From contig CAMCCR010000003.1 of assembly GCA_945873085.1 (NCBI GenBank), forward strand, positions 1-51,276: a DNA stretch of 51,276 nucleotides, written 5' to 3'. Shown piece after piece: positions 50,181 through 51,276 of the stretch (its first letter is position 1; each line of letters opens with the position of its first letter). A program made the position numbers and the translations under genes. This DNA comes from Candidatus Kuenenia stuttgartensis (GTDB lineage Bacteria > Planctomycetota > Planctomycetia > Pirellulales > UBA1268). The notes beneath the pieces were generated by a model that worked only from the letters and a program-made list of their open reading frames with translations, had not been told where the DNA came from and did no database searches.

Positions 50181-50957
50181 TTTGGTGAAGAACGTCGAAG
50201 CGAATATGCCCTGTTTCCAGGGCTTCTTGAAAAGCGAGTCATTGTTGACCTCCGTGACTTTGCTGATCAACCACCAGCCCCGCGACCGCCGCGGGGTGAC
50301 TTTGCTGAAACTTTGCTGATGCCCCGCCGCCCCCGGGCGGGTTTGGCGGCACGCCTGGCGGCTCTCGGCCAACTGCTGTTTGGTCACCTGGGCCTCTTTG
50401 TCCGCGATGTGGACGTAATTTTTGAGCGCCTCCTCGTCGATGTGGCCGCCCCAGCGACGGAGGGTGAAAAAGTTCACCCCGCTGAGGACGGCGATCGTGC
50501 AGAAGGAGTGCCGGAACTTGTGGTTGGTGTCCTCGAGGCCGAGCTTCGCGAGCACGGTCGTAAGATAGGCCAGGATGTGGCGGTCGTTGGCGGGCTGGTT
50601 CGCGGTGGCGGCGGTGCCGTTCATCCGGTCGATCACCCATCGGCGGCGGCGGGGTAGGCCCCGAAGCATGGCGACGGCTCGGGGCGAGAGCGGCACGGCC
50701 CGCTGCTCGCCGTTCTTGGGCCCCCAGGGCCGGGCACCGGGCACAACCTCCTTCGGCCGGATATGGACGACGGGCGTTGGCCCGTCCAGGGTCAGATCGT
50801 CGTGCGTCAGGTGGACGACCTCGCCGATCCGCATGCCGGTCTCGGCCATCAGCAGGAACGCGGCCTTGTAGGGGCCCCTGGCTGCCTCCACGATCGCGTC
50901 GAGCTGCGCAAGCGTGGCGAGAGTCCCGCCCAGAAACGGCAGGGCCCAGGCCGACAC
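50142..50957 (-). pseudogene. Tyrosine recombinase/integrase, catalytic domain only (N-terminal domain missing), ORF running antisense into tRNA-Ser
   Basis: ETGMRIGEVVHL (Arg I), HKFRHSFC (HxxR), LRRWGGHIDEEALKNYVHI (His/Tyr). No core-binding domain upstream; the frame is closed by TGA near 51086. C-terminal RGRDSNPRSSF is antisense of the tRNA T-arm/acceptor. Confidence 0.7.
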
Positions 50958-51123
50958 GAGGAGGAAGGCAATGCCCGCAATGGCCGCCGCGCAGCAAACG
51001 GGCAGGCAGGATGCCGGAGAAGCCGCTCGAGATGGTGGAGACGCATGTTCGGCACGGGAGAGGTCGGGCGGTGTCGCAACGGGTCACTTGTGCATGACCA
51101 ATGATCGCGGATTTCATTTTTAT

Positions 51124-51138
51124 TGCAACTGAGTTGCA
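51124..51138. promoter_or_regulatory. Perfect 7-1-7 palindrome, candidate operator
   Basis: TGCAACT-G-AGTTGCA, immediately upstream of a TACAAT -10-like hexamer (51141-51146). Confidence 0.5.
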
Positions 51139-51171
51139 CCTACAATCGTTTCGCGTTACCATGACGCCAAC

Positions 51172-51276
51172 GTGTTCGTGTTCAGCCCACTCTGGAGCCT
51201 CGTCATGCCCCTGTTCGCGCACCATGTGGAAATCAACCTCTTCGACCTGATCGTCATCGAGCCGGAGACCATGCCC
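51172..51276 (+). CDS. Start of an unidentified CDS (partial, right edge)
   Basis: Open frame from GTG 51172 (or ATG 51205): VFVFSPLWSLVMPLFAHHVEINLFDLIVIEPETMP..., downstream of the palindrome/-10-like element. Confidence 0.35.
   Translation, partial: MFVFSPLWSLVMPLFAHHVEINLFDLIVIEPETMP

Overview
This is a 51 kb window of high-GC bacterial chromosome. Its gene content and protein styles look like Planctomycetes (Pirellulales-like), but that assignment is an inference from the sequence only. The backbone is the conserved translation/transcription block trnT-trnY-trnG-trnT-tuf-trnW-secE-nusG-rplK-rplA-rplJ-rplL-rpoB-rpoC (about 3.6-19.0 kb). It is flanked by a NuoM/NuoL-like pair and a receiver-SpoIIE phosphatase gene on the left. 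To the right of rpoC come: an FGE-type sulfatase-activating enzyme; a PolX/PHP polymerase; a Pro/Ala-rich secreted repeat protein; a compact minus-strand cluster (stand-alone RNAP alpha-CTD-like protein, two beta-sandwich/arrestin-like proteins, P-loop ATPase); a UvrD/PcrA helicase; an exopolysaccharide/exosortase locus (GDP-fucose synthase, EpsI-like, Wzz/BY-kinase-like, exosortase) followed by an A24 prepilin peptidase; assorted housekeeping genes (LPG-synthase-like flippase, NUDIX, YgfZ, RdgB, MJ1255-like glycosyltransferase, parvulin PPIase, ScpB); an extremely acidic D/E-tail protein; and an M28-PDZ peptidase. The right end carries tRNA-Ser(GCT) abutted by an N-terminally eroded tyrosine recombinase, which suggests an integrated-element boundary. 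I did not identify a clear-cut new defence or mobile system. The best candidates for undescribed biology are the alpha-CTD/arrestin-like/ATPase cluster, the D/E-tail protein, the atypical prepilin peptidase, the hairpins between the ribosomal/RNAP operon genes, and the tRNA-Ser island edge.
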